41,024 nt of DNA from Bacteroidales bacterium (GTDB lineage: Bacteria > Bacteroidota > Bacteroidia > Bacteroidales > UBA932). The stretch's first letter is position 1. Every line of letters begins with the position of its first letter. The stretch lies in NCBI GenBank assembly GCA_028700975.1, contig JAQVRQ010000011.1:1-41024 (forward strand), written 5' to 3'. Made by a program: the position numbers and the translations under genes. The notes beneath the pieces were generated by a model that was given only the letters and a program-made list of their open reading frames with translations, searched no databases and was not told the origin of the DNA. Below, in pieces: positions 15,813-23,757 of the stretch.

Positions 15813-16401
15813 AAAATCTGTCCCGGTTCTGGTAGTTGTTGATCTGCTCTACGATTTTATTGATGGTTCTCTAGCCTGTCTAAATTCAGATAATTCTGTA
15901 CTGGAATCTGTAAAATTCATAAATAATAATAGTGGAATGGCAGTCGCATATATTTGCGATAACCATCCGCATAACCACTCATCATTCAGGGAATTTGGAG
16001 GAGTATGGCCTTCTCATTGTGTTAAAGGAACCAGAGGCGGTTCCATACACGAAAGTTTTTACAGAGATGTTACAGATGAGTCAGCCAGACCGGGCAAAGA
16101 GAATACATTCTTCAAAGGTGAAGACCCTGAAAGAGAACAATACTCTGGTTATGAGGCTGTAAACCCAATAAGCGGAACCCTTGATAATTTCATAAATCTG
16201 ATATCCGGTGATGATGATCGTGCTGAGGTATATGTAAGCGGAGTCGCAACTGAATTTTGCATTAATGCTACTGTTAAGGATCTGGCAAATTCAGGAAGGA
16301 GGGTTTTCCTTTTATCAAAAGCTCTTGCATATGTAGACAAGGATGGTCACGAAAAAACTTTAAATGAACTTTCTCAATATAAAAATGTAACCATTATTTA
16401 A
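15802..16401 (+). CDS. pncA: Nicotinamidase
   Basis: A 199-residue isochorismatase-fold amidase that turns nicotinamide into nicotinate plus ammonia. All expected residues can be placed: the catalytic triad Asp14 (VVDLLYDF), Lys105 (FFKGED) and Cys153 (ATEFCINAT), and metal ligands Asp53, His55 and His72 (DNHPH and WPSHC). The cis-peptide region SGVATEFC is typical. The gene overlaps pncB, so the two consecutive salvage steps are translated together. Two starts are possible. ATG 15802 has a purine-rich AAGAGG six nt upstream and fits family N-termini, while ATG 15784 would add six residues. It is followed after 1 nt by the ROK kinase gene. Confidence 0.93.
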   Translation: MKSKKSVPVLVVVDLLYDFIDGSLACLNSDNSVLESVKFINNNSGMAVAYICDNHPHNHSSFREFGGVWPSHCVKGTRGGSIHESFYRDVTDESARPGKENTFFKGEDPEREQYSGYEAVNPISGTLDNFINLISGDDDRAEVYVSGVATEFCINATVKDLANSGRRVFLLSKALAYVDKDGHEKTLNELSQYKNVTII

Positions 16402-16402
16402 A

Positions 16403-17314
16403 ATGATCTATATCGGCATAGACCTGGGGGGCACAAAGATTTCAGGAGCCCTGTTCAACACAAATAATTCAATTTTACTTCGTGAGACATTACTGCTTGA
16501 GGGTAAGGGGGGTGAAGAGGTTGGTAAGCTGATATGTAAGGTATGTGAAGAGATACTTAAAAAGGGAGGATTTGACGAGAGTGATGATAAATGTATTGGT
16601 GTCTGCGTACCCGGTATCTCCTACTCTAAAAATGGCAGGGTTTGGTGTCCAAATATTCCGGGGTGGGAGAACTATCCCCTGAAAAAAGAGCTGGAGAATA
16701 GATTTCCAAATTCAAATATCACCATTGAAAGCGACAGAACTGCCTATATACTTGGCGAGGTTAGCCTGGGTGTGGCCAAAGGGTGCGACAATGCAATATT
16801 TATTGCTGTTGGAACAGGAATTGGTGCTGGTATTCTTATTGACGGAAGAGTGCTGCACGGAGCCTCTGATATTGTTGGTGCTACTGGATGGATGGCCCTT
16901 AAACCTCCGTATAATAAAGAGTGGGATACCTGTGGCTGTTTTGAGAGTCACGCGTCGGGCACGGGAATTGCAATGCAAGCCGGCAAAGTATATCCCGAAA
17001 AGGTCACTTCAAGGGATGTTTTCGAGGCATACGACAAAGGGGATCCTCGGGCAATAGCAATAATTGATGAAGCTATTGAAATGTGGGGTATGGCTGCTGC
17101 AAATTTTGTAAGTCTTTTTAATCCACAAATGGTAATATTTGGAGGAGGTCTATTTGGTCCTGCTTCAAAGTTTATTGATAGAATTTATAACGAAGCGCGA
17201 AAATGGGCTCAGCCCATTGCAATTAATCAGTGCAAATTTGAAGTTACACAATTACCAAACGATGCCGGTCTCTATGGAGCAGGCGCAATAGCAATCAAAA
17301 ATGAACAAGAGTAA
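16403..17314 (+). CDS. ROK-family sugar kinase with altered zinc site
   Basis: A 303-residue ROK kinase of the actin-like ATPase fold. The N-terminal phosphate loop IGIDLGGTKISGALF (residues 4-18), the catalytic-region IESDRTAYILGE near 109-120, VGTGIGAGILIDG near 136-148, and the C-terminal adenosine motif IFGGGLFGP near 247-255 are present. ROK proteins usually hold a structural zinc with a His in a GH motif plus three Cys in CxCGxxGCxE. Here the corresponding segment reads GATGWMALK followed by DTCGCFESHASG, so the His and at least one Cys are missing. The substrate is probably a hexose or amino sugar: the next genes are an MFS transporter (overlap 14 nt) and a SIS-domain phosphosugar protein. 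Regulator function is unlikely because there is no N-terminal DNA-binding domain. Confidence 0.85.
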   Translation: MIYIGIDLGGTKISGALFNTNNSILLRETLLLEGKGGEEVGKLICKVCEEILKKGGFDESDDKCIGVCVPGISYSKNGRVWCPNIPGWENYPLKKELENRFPNSNITIESDRTAYILGEVSLGVAKGCDNAIFIAVGTGIGAGILIDGRVLHGASDIVGATGWMALKPPYNKEWDTCGCFESHASGTGIAMQAGKVYPEKVTSRDVFEAYDKGDPRAIAIIDEAIEMWGMAAANFVSLFNPQMVIFGGGLFGPASKFIDRIYNEARKWAQPIAINQCKFEVTQLPNDAGLYGAGAIAIKNEQE

Positions 17315-18455
17315 ATCAAATGCTGCGATTCTTGCGGCTGGTTTTTCCGGGATGGCATTCTTTGGAATGGCATTCGTTATTCTTGGAACAGTGCTTCCAT
17401 CTCTTACCGAAAAATTTGCCCTTTCAACAGCAAATGCATCTACTGTTGCCAGTCTTCTTCCCTTTGGAATAATGTTCGGCTCATTAGTATTTGGACCAAT
17501 CATTGATAGATATGGTTATAAAATGCTTATTATTGCCTCTACCCTGCTTACTGTTGTTGGTATGGAGGGTCTTGCTTTTGCGAGCTCTGTCTCTATGGTT
17601 AGAGTAGCGATATTTATAATCGGATTTGGTGGAGGAGTCCTGAATGGTCTATCAAATGCACTTGTATCTGATGCCTCTACAGATAAGAGCAGGGCCTCAA
17701 ATCTAAGTATACTTGGTATATTCTACACTGTTGGCGCTATTACAATTCCACTTATATATGCCTGGTTAAGCAAGAGCTATTCTTATGTACCAATTGTTTC
17801 AGGTGCAGGTGTTATAATGACTCTCTCTGCCCTGGCATATCTGTTTATTAGCTTTCCTGAAGGAAAATTCAAAGAGGGAGCTCCTTCGGTTAAAATTTCA
17901 AAACTAATAAAGGAGCCTACTCTGCTCCTACTCTCATTTATACTATTTTTCCAGAGCGGTGTTGAGGGAATAAGCAGCTCTTGGACACCAAACTATCTGG
18001 AGCAGATAAAGGAGTTCTCCAAGGAGAATGCACTTTACGCACTCAGTTTCGTGGTATTTGGTCTGGGAACAGGAAGAATCCTGCTTAGTCTGCTTCTTAG
18101 ATTTATTCGCAGACAAATTATATTATACGTTAGTATGATTATTGCGGCAATAGGTGCTCTTATACTTGGTATCGCAGACAACTCCGCAACAGCAATAACA
18201 GGAACTTTTCTGATTGGGATGGGTCTGGCATCCACTTTCCCGGTTATTATCGGGGAGCTCGGAGAGAAATACAAGGCTGTTTCCGGTACGGCACTCAGCA
18301 TTGCTCTCTCAATTGCCCTGCTGGGTAATACTCTAATCAATCTACTCGTAGGAGCACTTAAATTAAAGGCCCTTCCGGGAATGATTGCATTCTGCGCAAT
18401 TGCAGTTATATTAATTTACTTTTTCAACACACAATATTCCAAAACAAAAAATTAG
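17301..18455 (+). CDS. MFS transporter, probable sugar uptake
   Basis: A 384-residue polytopic membrane protein with about 12 hydrophobic segments in two halves and a short central cytoplasmic loop around residues 190-205. The helix 2-3 loop FGPIIDRYGYK carries the MFS motif A pattern (G-x-x-x-D-R-x-G-x-[KR]). Its start overlaps the ROK kinase gene by 14 nt and the SIS gene begins 3 nt after its stop, so the three are almost certainly one unit: import, phosphorylation and further conversion of a sugar. The substrate cannot be read from the sequence. Uptake is inferred from the neighbours, and export cannot be excluded. Confidence 0.85.
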   Translation: MNKSKSNAAILAAGFSGMAFFGMAFVILGTVLPSLTEKFALSTANASTVASLLPFGIMFGSLVFGPIIDRYGYKMLIIASTLLTVVGMEGLAFASSVSMVRVAIFIIGFGGGVLNGLSNALVSDASTDKSRASNLSILGIFYTVGAITIPLIYAWLSKSYSYVPIVSGAGVIMTLSALAYLFISFPEGKFKEGAPSVKISKLIKEPTLLLLSFILFFQSGVEGISSSWTPNYLEQIKEFSKENALYALSFVVFGLGTGRILLSLLLRFIRRQIILYVSMIIAAIGALILGIADNSATAITGTFLIGMGLASTFPVIIGELGEKYKAVSGTALSIALSIALLGNTLINLLVGALKLKALPGMIAFCAIAVILIYFFNTQYSKTKN

Positions 18456-18458
18456 AAG

Positions 18459-19220
18459 ATGTTAGCATTAGAATGGTTAAACAACGCCAGAGCCGTAATG
18501 AGCTCAATTGAAGAGTCACAACTCGAAAACATTAAAAAAGCTGCCGAGGCTATGGCAGACAGTATTGAGGCAGGCCGCTGGGTTCACACTTTTGGCTGTG
18601 GCCACGCGACTATTCCGGTTGAGGAGATGTACCCCCGCATCGGAGGCTTTGTAGGGTTTCACCCAATAGTTGAATTGCCCCTTACCTTTTTCACCAGAAT
18701 TACCGGAGAGATGGGTGTTCACCAATTCCTGTTTCTTGAGAGAGCAGAGGGTTATGGCAACGCTATAATGAAGTCATACAACTTTGATAAAAGGGATACA
18801 ATGTGGATCTTTTCACATACTGGTATAAACAACGTAAATATTGACGTAGCTCTCAGAGCAAAAGAGCTGGGTATGAAGGTTATTGTATTTGGTTCTGCTA
18901 AAGAGTCTGTTGGTAAAACTACAAGACACTCTTGTGGAAAAACTCTGTTTGAACTTGCCGATATTGTTGTTGACTCTTGTGCACCACTTGTAGATGCAAG
19001 TGTTCCACTTAAGAATCACTATGACAAAGTTGGTCCTGTTTCAACAATGGCTTTTATTACTCTTGTATGGATGACTGTTACAACAGTTGCTGAAATTCTT
19101 GCAGATAGAGGAGTGAAACTCTTTATCCACCCATCACACAACATTCCGGGAGACGACTCTGCACACGACAGGCTTGACGCTTGCCTTGCAACTTACAAAG
19201 AGAGAGTAGCAGGAATCTAA
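18459..19220 (+). CDS. SIS-domain phosphosugar-binding protein (UPF0309-like)
   Basis: A 253-residue cytoplasmic protein with one SIS domain. FGCGHATIPVEEMYPRIGGF (near residues 44-63) and IFSHTGINNVNIDVALRAKELGMKVIV (near 111-137) are the phosphate-binding loop and helix of SIS proteins. The C-terminal part (LKNHYDKVGPVST, FIHPSHNIPGDDSAHD) resembles the UPF0309 group, whose reaction is not established. Related SIS enzymes isomerise or deaminate amino-sugar phosphates. As the last of the ROK-MFS-SIS set, it probably handles the phosphorylated product of the kinase. The gene is well conserved in form, with no sign of degeneration. Confidence 0.8.
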   Translation: MLALEWLNNARAVMSSIEESQLENIKKAAEAMADSIEAGRWVHTFGCGHATIPVEEMYPRIGGFVGFHPIVELPLTFFTRITGEMGVHQFLFLERAEGYGNAIMKSYNFDKRDTMWIFSHTGINNVNIDVALRAKELGMKVIVFGSAKESVGKTTRHSCGKTLFELADIVVDSCAPLVDASVPLKNHYDKVGPVSTMAFITLVWMTVTTVAEILADRGVKLFIHPSHNIPGDDSAHDRLDACLATYKERVAGI

Positions 19221-19226
19221 CCACCC

Positions 19227-19249
19227 GGGTGACAATAACCCTTTTTTTT
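19227..19249 (+). terminator. Weak candidate terminator after the SIS gene
   Basis: GGGT (19227-19230) can pair with ACCC (19238-19241) across a 7-nt loop, followed by eight T (19242-19249). Four base pairs are few, but the T run is strong. It lies between the SIS stop (19220) and the porin promoter (19251). Confidence 0.25.
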
Positions 19250-19250
19250 G

Positions 19251-19258
19251 TATGTTTG
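19251..19258 (+). promoter_or_regulatory. -7 promoter element of the porin-like gene
   Basis: TATGTTTG is an exact match to TAnnTTTG. The first ATG of the long reading frame (19252) lies inside it, so translation must begin at the later ATG 19267. The 5' untranslated region would be only a few nucleotides. Confidence 0.6.
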
Positions 19259-19266
19259 CAACTGAT

Positions 19267-21309
19267 ATGGGCAACAAAGCATACAAAATAGTAAAATTGA
19301 CAGTGAGCATTGCAGTCTTTATGGCCGCTCTGCTCACTTTCAATTATGCATCGGGGCAAAAAATTAATCTTACAAAGGCACAGAGAGACTCAGTTGAAGC
19401 TGTTAGGGATAGCATCAGAGATGCTAAACCAATGTATCTAGAGGCCTATATTATACCTGACTCACTTAAATTTAAGAAAATAATACTCTGGAATTATGAT
19501 AGTTATCTTAATAAGATAACTCAAATGCTTAAACAGGATACAACAGCAGATTATAATTTTCACTTTATGCCCTTTATGAAAAGAGATGTGGGCGCAGAAC
19601 ATCTCGGCGTTACCGGATCTGCTTCTCGATATAGAAACTTCTTTCTACGAGAGGAGATTGAAGATTTCACTCCATTCTCTCCCTATATTATGTACAGTTT
19701 TACAAAGGAGAGCCACCCATTTTACAATGTAAAAACACCTCATACAGAGCTGGGATACAGGGGTACTCTGCTTGCAGAAAGAGCCAAAGAGGAGAGTAAT
19801 GTACACGTCCTCACTACCCAAAACATATCCCCGGCAATGAATATAACGCTCCTTTACGACAGATGGGGTGGAAAAGGGCTTTTAAATAAAGAGTCTACTG
19901 ATAATCGTACATTCTCTTTAACATCAAATTTTGTAGGGAAGAGATATGTAATGCACGGAGGGTACATATTTCAGTCAGTTAAAAGAGATGAAAATGGTGG
20001 TATTATTGATGATAGACTTGTACTTGATACACTTGTTGAACCAAGAGAGATCCCATACAACCTTAACTCTGCATCAAACAGGTTGAAAAGGAACTCTATA
20101 TTCCTTACTCAATCTTACGGCTTTCCAATAAAATTCTCAAAAAAAGACACATCTAAACTGGAAGAGGGTACTGCTGCATACATTGGTCATTCATTTGAGT
20201 ACGCAACATTCTATAAACTTTATAAAGATAAAATTGAAGAGAGCGACCTAACCGGAAGAGAGTATTATGCAGATAAATTCTTTATTGATCCCACGGAGAG
20301 CTACGACTCATTAAGATTAAACAAAATTGAAAATAGAATATTTCTAAAGATTCAACCTTGGTCTCAGGATGCTATTGTATCTAACCTTGAGGGTGGAATT
20401 GGCCACAAATATCTCTCATATTATAACTATAGACCGGAATTTGATTCCACTGAGGTTAAAATGGAGAGGTATAACAATAGTTATGCATATTTTGGAGCCT
20501 CAGGAATGTTCAGGAAATATTTCAAATGGGATGGTATAGCAAGGATTGGTCTCACAGGATATGAGGCAGGCGATATTGGGGTCAAAGCTAATGCCAAATT
20601 CTCATTTTACCCAATGAAAGAGGGCATTCATCTTAATGCCAAATTTAAATTTGACAACAAAAGCCCTGAACCACTCCAGAGATACCTCTACACAAACCAT
20701 TTCAAATGGGAGAATGATTTTGGCAAAACAACCGAGACACGAATTGAAGCACTAATGGATATTCCCTCTTTTCGTCTAAACGCCACTTTTGGATACTCAC
20801 TTTTGGACAATTATATATACTACGATAAAATGGGAGAGATAGCCCAGCACAAAGGTTTACTAAACGTAATGGCTGCCTCTCTTAACTATAATTTAAAACT
20901 TAGTAATTTCCATTTTCATAACCGACTCCTGTTACAACTTACATCGGATGCCTCGGTTATTCCTCTGCCTCTCCTTAGCGCTAACCTCAGATATTTTTTC
21001 CAATTCACAGTTGTTAAAAATGTAATGACAATGCAGCTTGGAGCAGATGTAACTTACCATACAAAGTATTTCGCCCCCGCATATAATCCTGCAATTGGCC
21101 AATTCCACGTGCAGGATGAAAGAGAGATAGGAAACGTACCCTATATTGATGTGTTTCTTAATATTCAATGGAAAAAGGCAGCCATTTTTGTTAAATATCT
21201 TAACACAGCACAAGGTTGGCCCACCGGAGACTATTTCTCTGCCCACCATTACACAGCTCCAAGAAGGGCAATACAGTTTGGAATTAATTGGCCATTCTAC
21301 GTTAAATAG
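19267..21309 (+). CDS. Large outer-membrane beta-barrel (Porin_10-like putative porin)
   Basis: A 680-residue exported protein. A signal region (about residues 1-30: basic start, hydrophobic core AVFMAALLTF, end ASGQ) is followed by a charged stretch rich in Asp and Arg (QRDSVEAVRDSIRDAKP). Aromatic-rich alternating beta strands then run through the whole protein, ending near a Phe/Tyr-rich C-terminus (FGINWPFYVK). The pattern VGAEHLGVTGSASRYRNFFLR, then PHTELGYRGTL, matches the 'putative porin' family widespread in Bacteroidota, whose substrate is unknown. It starts a new transcription unit; the MltF-like gene follows 14 nt later. ATG 19267 was chosen because the ATG at 19252 lies inside the -7 element. 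Confidence 0.82.
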   Translation: MGNKAYKIVKLTVSIAVFMAALLTFNYASGQKINLTKAQRDSVEAVRDSIRDAKPMYLEAYIIPDSLKFKKIILWNYDSYLNKITQMLKQDTTADYNFHFMPFMKRDVGAEHLGVTGSASRYRNFFLREEIEDFTPFSPYIMYSFTKESHPFYNVKTPHTELGYRGTLLAERAKEESNVHVLTTQNISPAMNITLLYDRWGGKGLLNKESTDNRTFSLTSNFVGKRYVMHGGYIFQSVKRDENGGIIDDRLVLDTLVEPREIPYNLNSASNRLKRNSIFLTQSYGFPIKFSKKDTSKLEEGTAAYIGHSFEYATFYKLYKDKIEESDLTGREYYADKFFIDPTESYDSLRLNKIENRIFLKIQPWSQDAIVSNLEGGIGHKYLSYYNYRPEFDSTEVKMERYNNSYAYFGASGMFRKYFKWDGIARIGLTGYEAGDIGVKANAKFSFYPMKEGIHLNAKFKFDNKSPEPLQRYLYTNHFKWENDFGKTTETRIEALMDIPSFRLNATFGYSLLDNYIYYDKMGEIAQHKGLLNVMAASLNYNLKLSNFHFHNRLLLQLTSDASVIPLPLLSANLRYFFQFTVVKNVMTMQLGADVTYHTKYFAPAYNPAIGQFHVQDEREIGNVPYIDVFLNIQWKKAAIFVKYLNTAQGWPTGDYFSAHHYTAPRRAIQFGINWPFYVK

Positions 21310-21323
21310 ATACCATCTTCCTT

Positions 21324-22388
21324 ATGCAGAGAATCGCAAGATTCACAATTATTCTCCTCTTTATTCTATTTATAGTGATAATAGCAGGAGGCAATAAATT
21401 CAGAGAGGAGTCAACACCTGCTTATTTTCTGGAGGGTGATACCCTTTGCGTTAGAATTGCAATTGATGGAGGACTCTATATAAAAGAGGGGCACCCAACC
21501 GGATTTCATCACGACCTTTTAAAGAAATTTTCCACAAATGAAAAGTGTCATCTAAGACTTAAGCCAAGAGAAGATGTCAACCTTTGGGAAGAGCTTGTTA
21601 TAGGAGAGACCGATATTCTTGTTATCTCTGCAGATGATGAAATAATTCCGGATCAATATGCAGATAGTCTTATATCTAGTGTTGAGGTAAACGATGCCGG
21701 CCACGCCTGGGTTGTTAACAAAAACAATTTTAAACTTCTTCAACAGTTGAACTACTGGCTAACCTATTTCAAGCAGAGTAAAGATTATGCTGCTCTCAAA
21801 TCTAAATTTTTAAGACCATACAGAAGAAGTGCATTTTCCATAACAACACCTGCAACACATCTATCTCCTTATGACGATATTATAAAGAGATATTCAAAAA
21901 CTATTGGATGGGATTGGAGATTACTAGCTTCGCTAATATATCAGGAGAGTAAGTTCTCAATGAACACAAGTTCTAGCCGAGGTGCTCACGGACTTATGCA
22001 AATAAGACAAGCAACTGCAGATCAGTTTAACATTGATGATCTATTTGATCCTGAACAGAATATTAAAGCAGGAACATTGCTTATTAAAAGGCTGCAAAGG
22101 TTGTATAATAAACCTCAAATTGATTCTGTTAATCAGATTAAGTTTGTTTTAGCAGCATACAATGCCGGAGAGGGCAGATTGGATGATATAATAAAAATGG
22201 CTGAGCATTTGGGTGTGGAGTCAAACAACTGGGACTCCTTAAAGGATGTTATCCCTCAGATGAGAAAACGAGAACATCTACCTGCAAATCTGCTGAGATT
22301 AGGTCAGTTCAAAGGTACAGAAACCATTAAATTTGTTGATGAAATACTAGAAAGATACAACACCTACGCTGCGTTTATAAAGAAATAG
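21324..22388 (+). CDS. MltF-like membrane-bound lytic transglycosylase with shortened binding domain
   Basis: A 354-residue protein with an N-terminal membrane segment (about 5-22), probably an anchor or uncleaved signal. Residues 40-135 resemble lobe 1 of a family 3 solute-binding domain (LCVRIAIDGG, GFHHDLLKKF, ETDILVISADD). They are joined almost directly to its last helix (LNYWLTYFKQSKDYAALKSKFLRPYR, about 142-167), so lobe 2 of the usual domain is missing. Residues 180-345 form an SLT transglycosylase domain with catalytic Glu208 (LIYQESKF), the SSSRGAHGLMQI motif (217-227) and AAYNAGEGR. MltF-type enzymes cleave peptidoglycan glycan strands to 1,6-anhydroMurNAc ends. It is transcribed 14 nt behind the porin-like gene. 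Confidence 0.87.
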   Translation: MQRIARFTIILLFILFIVIIAGGNKFREESTPAYFLEGDTLCVRIAIDGGLYIKEGHPTGFHHDLLKKFSTNEKCHLRLKPREDVNLWEELVIGETDILVISADDEIIPDQYADSLISSVEVNDAGHAWVVNKNNFKLLQQLNYWLTYFKQSKDYAALKSKFLRPYRRSAFSITTPATHLSPYDDIIKRYSKTIGWDWRLLASLIYQESKFSMNTSSSRGAHGLMQIRQATADQFNIDDLFDPEQNIKAGTLLIKRLQRLYNKPQIDSVNQIKFVLAAYNAGEGRLDDIIKMAEHLGVESNNWDSLKDVIPQMRKREHLPANLLRLGQFKGTETIKFVDEILERYNTYAAFIKK

Positions 22389-22404
22389 GATCATATTGTA
22401 CTCT

Positions 22405-23661
22405 CTACTGTTGTCTAAGACTCTTATCCGGCTCAACTCCAGAGATAAATCGTGCAGGTATGTAGAGAATAGCTGCTATCACAATTAGTGAAATAATGTC
22501 TAGTGAGAGAATCTTTAAAAAATTGATGTGTACCGGTATATGGTCCACAAAGTAATTGACAGGATCCAAAGGGATTAATTTAAACCTTATTTGAAGATAT
22601 AGTAGAGCTAAAGCGATGATGTTTCCTGCAAGTATTCCCTTTGCTACTATTGTTAGTGCTCGTATTAGAAACAATTTATGAATTGAAGCATCTCGCATAC
22701 CAAGTGATTTTAGCAATCCTATCATTGAAATCTTCTCAAATAGTATAATGAGAAGTCCCGATATCATATTAAACCCTGCGACTACCATCATAAGGGTCAA
22801 TACTATGAGAACATTTAAATCTAAAAGAGATAACCAGTCAAAGAGATGCGGGAAGAGAACATCCGGTGTAAGCACCTCCATATCTACAAATTGACTACCT
22901 TCTCTATCAATAAGAATCTCTTCAACTGCCGATATTCTACTTTTAGGTTTGACTCCTCTGTCAACAAGCAGCTCCAGAGAGCTATACTCCTCAGAACCCC
23001 AGTTTAGAATATCTCGCACATTATCAATATTGCATAATACCAGACCTTTGTCAATTTCCTCAAGTCTGGCATCAAAAATGGCCTCTATTGTATATCGTCT
23101 TGTCTTGACGCTCTCTCCTATGAAATATAGATAAGGCCTATCTCCAACAGATAACCCAAGTTTGGAGGCAAGTCTTGACGAGATAACAATTCTGTCGGCA
23201 GAAAGATTATTCAAATCCGGAAGAAAAAGTGTAACTCCTTTAACCTTTTTCACAAGGTGGTTTTGGATAAAAGACCAGTCGTATGAGGTATCAACTCCCT
23301 TAAGCATTATCCCCTCAATCTGATCATTATGTTTCATTACACCCGTAATATACGCCACTCCCTGAACGGCAGATATTCCATTTAACTCTTTGATTAATTT
23401 GAGTTTAGGATTATCAATAGTTAAAGGATAAACAGAATTTGTCAACTCCTCTCCAGGGACCTTTACTGCAATATCCCCGGCAAAGCCTGAGACTTTTCCT
23501 CTAATCTCTTTACCGAAACCATCCGATACAGATATAGAAACAATCATTATAACCACACTAATGGCAACTGATATTCCGGCAATTAAAGAGTTTCTTCTTC
23601 CGGGAAGATCTCCTTTAGTTCCGGCTCCTAAAGATTTTGCCATAAAAAGGTTAATATTCAA
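22405..23661 (-). CDS. LolC/E-FtsX-like ABC transporter permease
   Basis: A 418-residue inner-membrane protein with the MacB/FtsX layout: one N-terminal helix (about 25-47, SLIAGISVAISVVIMIVSISVSDGFG), a large periplasmic domain (about 55-270), then three C-terminal helices (about 285-310, 333-355, 380-402). GLLKSLGMRDASIHKLFLIRA near residue 318 is the conserved cytoplasmic loop that contacts the ATPase. Homologues extract lipoproteins or move lipids with a separate ATP-binding subunit, which is not encoded nearby. The first codon would be TTG at 23661, giving MNINLFMAKSL, which resembles family N-termini; ATG 23643 is the alternative. It is a single gene, separated from the upstream operon by a hairpin. 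Confidence 0.85.
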   Translation of the reverse strand: MNINLFMAKSLGAGTKGDLPGRRNSLIAGISVAISVVIMIVSISVSDGFGKEIRGKVSGFAGDIAVKVPGEELTNSVYPLTIDNPKLKLIKELNGISAVQGVAYITGVMKHNDQIEGIMLKGVDTSYDWSFIQNHLVKKVKGVTLFLPDLNNLSADRIVISSRLASKLGLSVGDRPYLYFIGESVKTRRYTIEAIFDARLEEIDKGLVLCNIDNVRDILNWGSEEYSSLELLVDRGVKPKSRISAVEEILIDREGSQFVDMEVLTPDVLFPHLFDWLSLLDLNVLIVLTLMMVVAGFNMISGLLIILFEKISMIGLLKSLGMRDASIHKLFLIRALTIVAKGILAGNIIALALLYLQIRFKLIPLDPVNYFVDHIPVHINFLKILSLDIISLIVIAAILYIPARFISGVEPDKSLRQQ

Positions 23662-23710
23662 AATATTGCTTATATTTGTTAAAAGTAATTCATTACTTGA
23701 CCTAAAACTA

Positions 23711-23757
23711 AACTATGAAACGCCTCTGTAACCTTATTAGTTACAGAGGTTTCAGTT
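23711..23757 (-). terminator. Long hairpin between the SirB1-like gene and the permease gene
   Basis: CCTCTGTAAC (23723-23732) and GTTACAGAGG (23740-23749) form a perfect 10-bp stem with a 7-nt loop. GAAA/TTTC and AACT/AGTT extend it across a small bulge. On the minus strand it follows the SirB1-like stop codon directly and precedes a T-rich but interrupted tract, so it is a probable terminator or 3'-end stabiliser. Confidence 0.6.

Noticed and set aside
19222-19231. CACCCGGGTG, a perfect 10-bp palindrome after the SIS gene, as an operator
   Set aside because: It has no loop and no second copy nearby, and lies just after a stop codon. It could belong to the weak terminator. A single palindrome is too little to call an operator.
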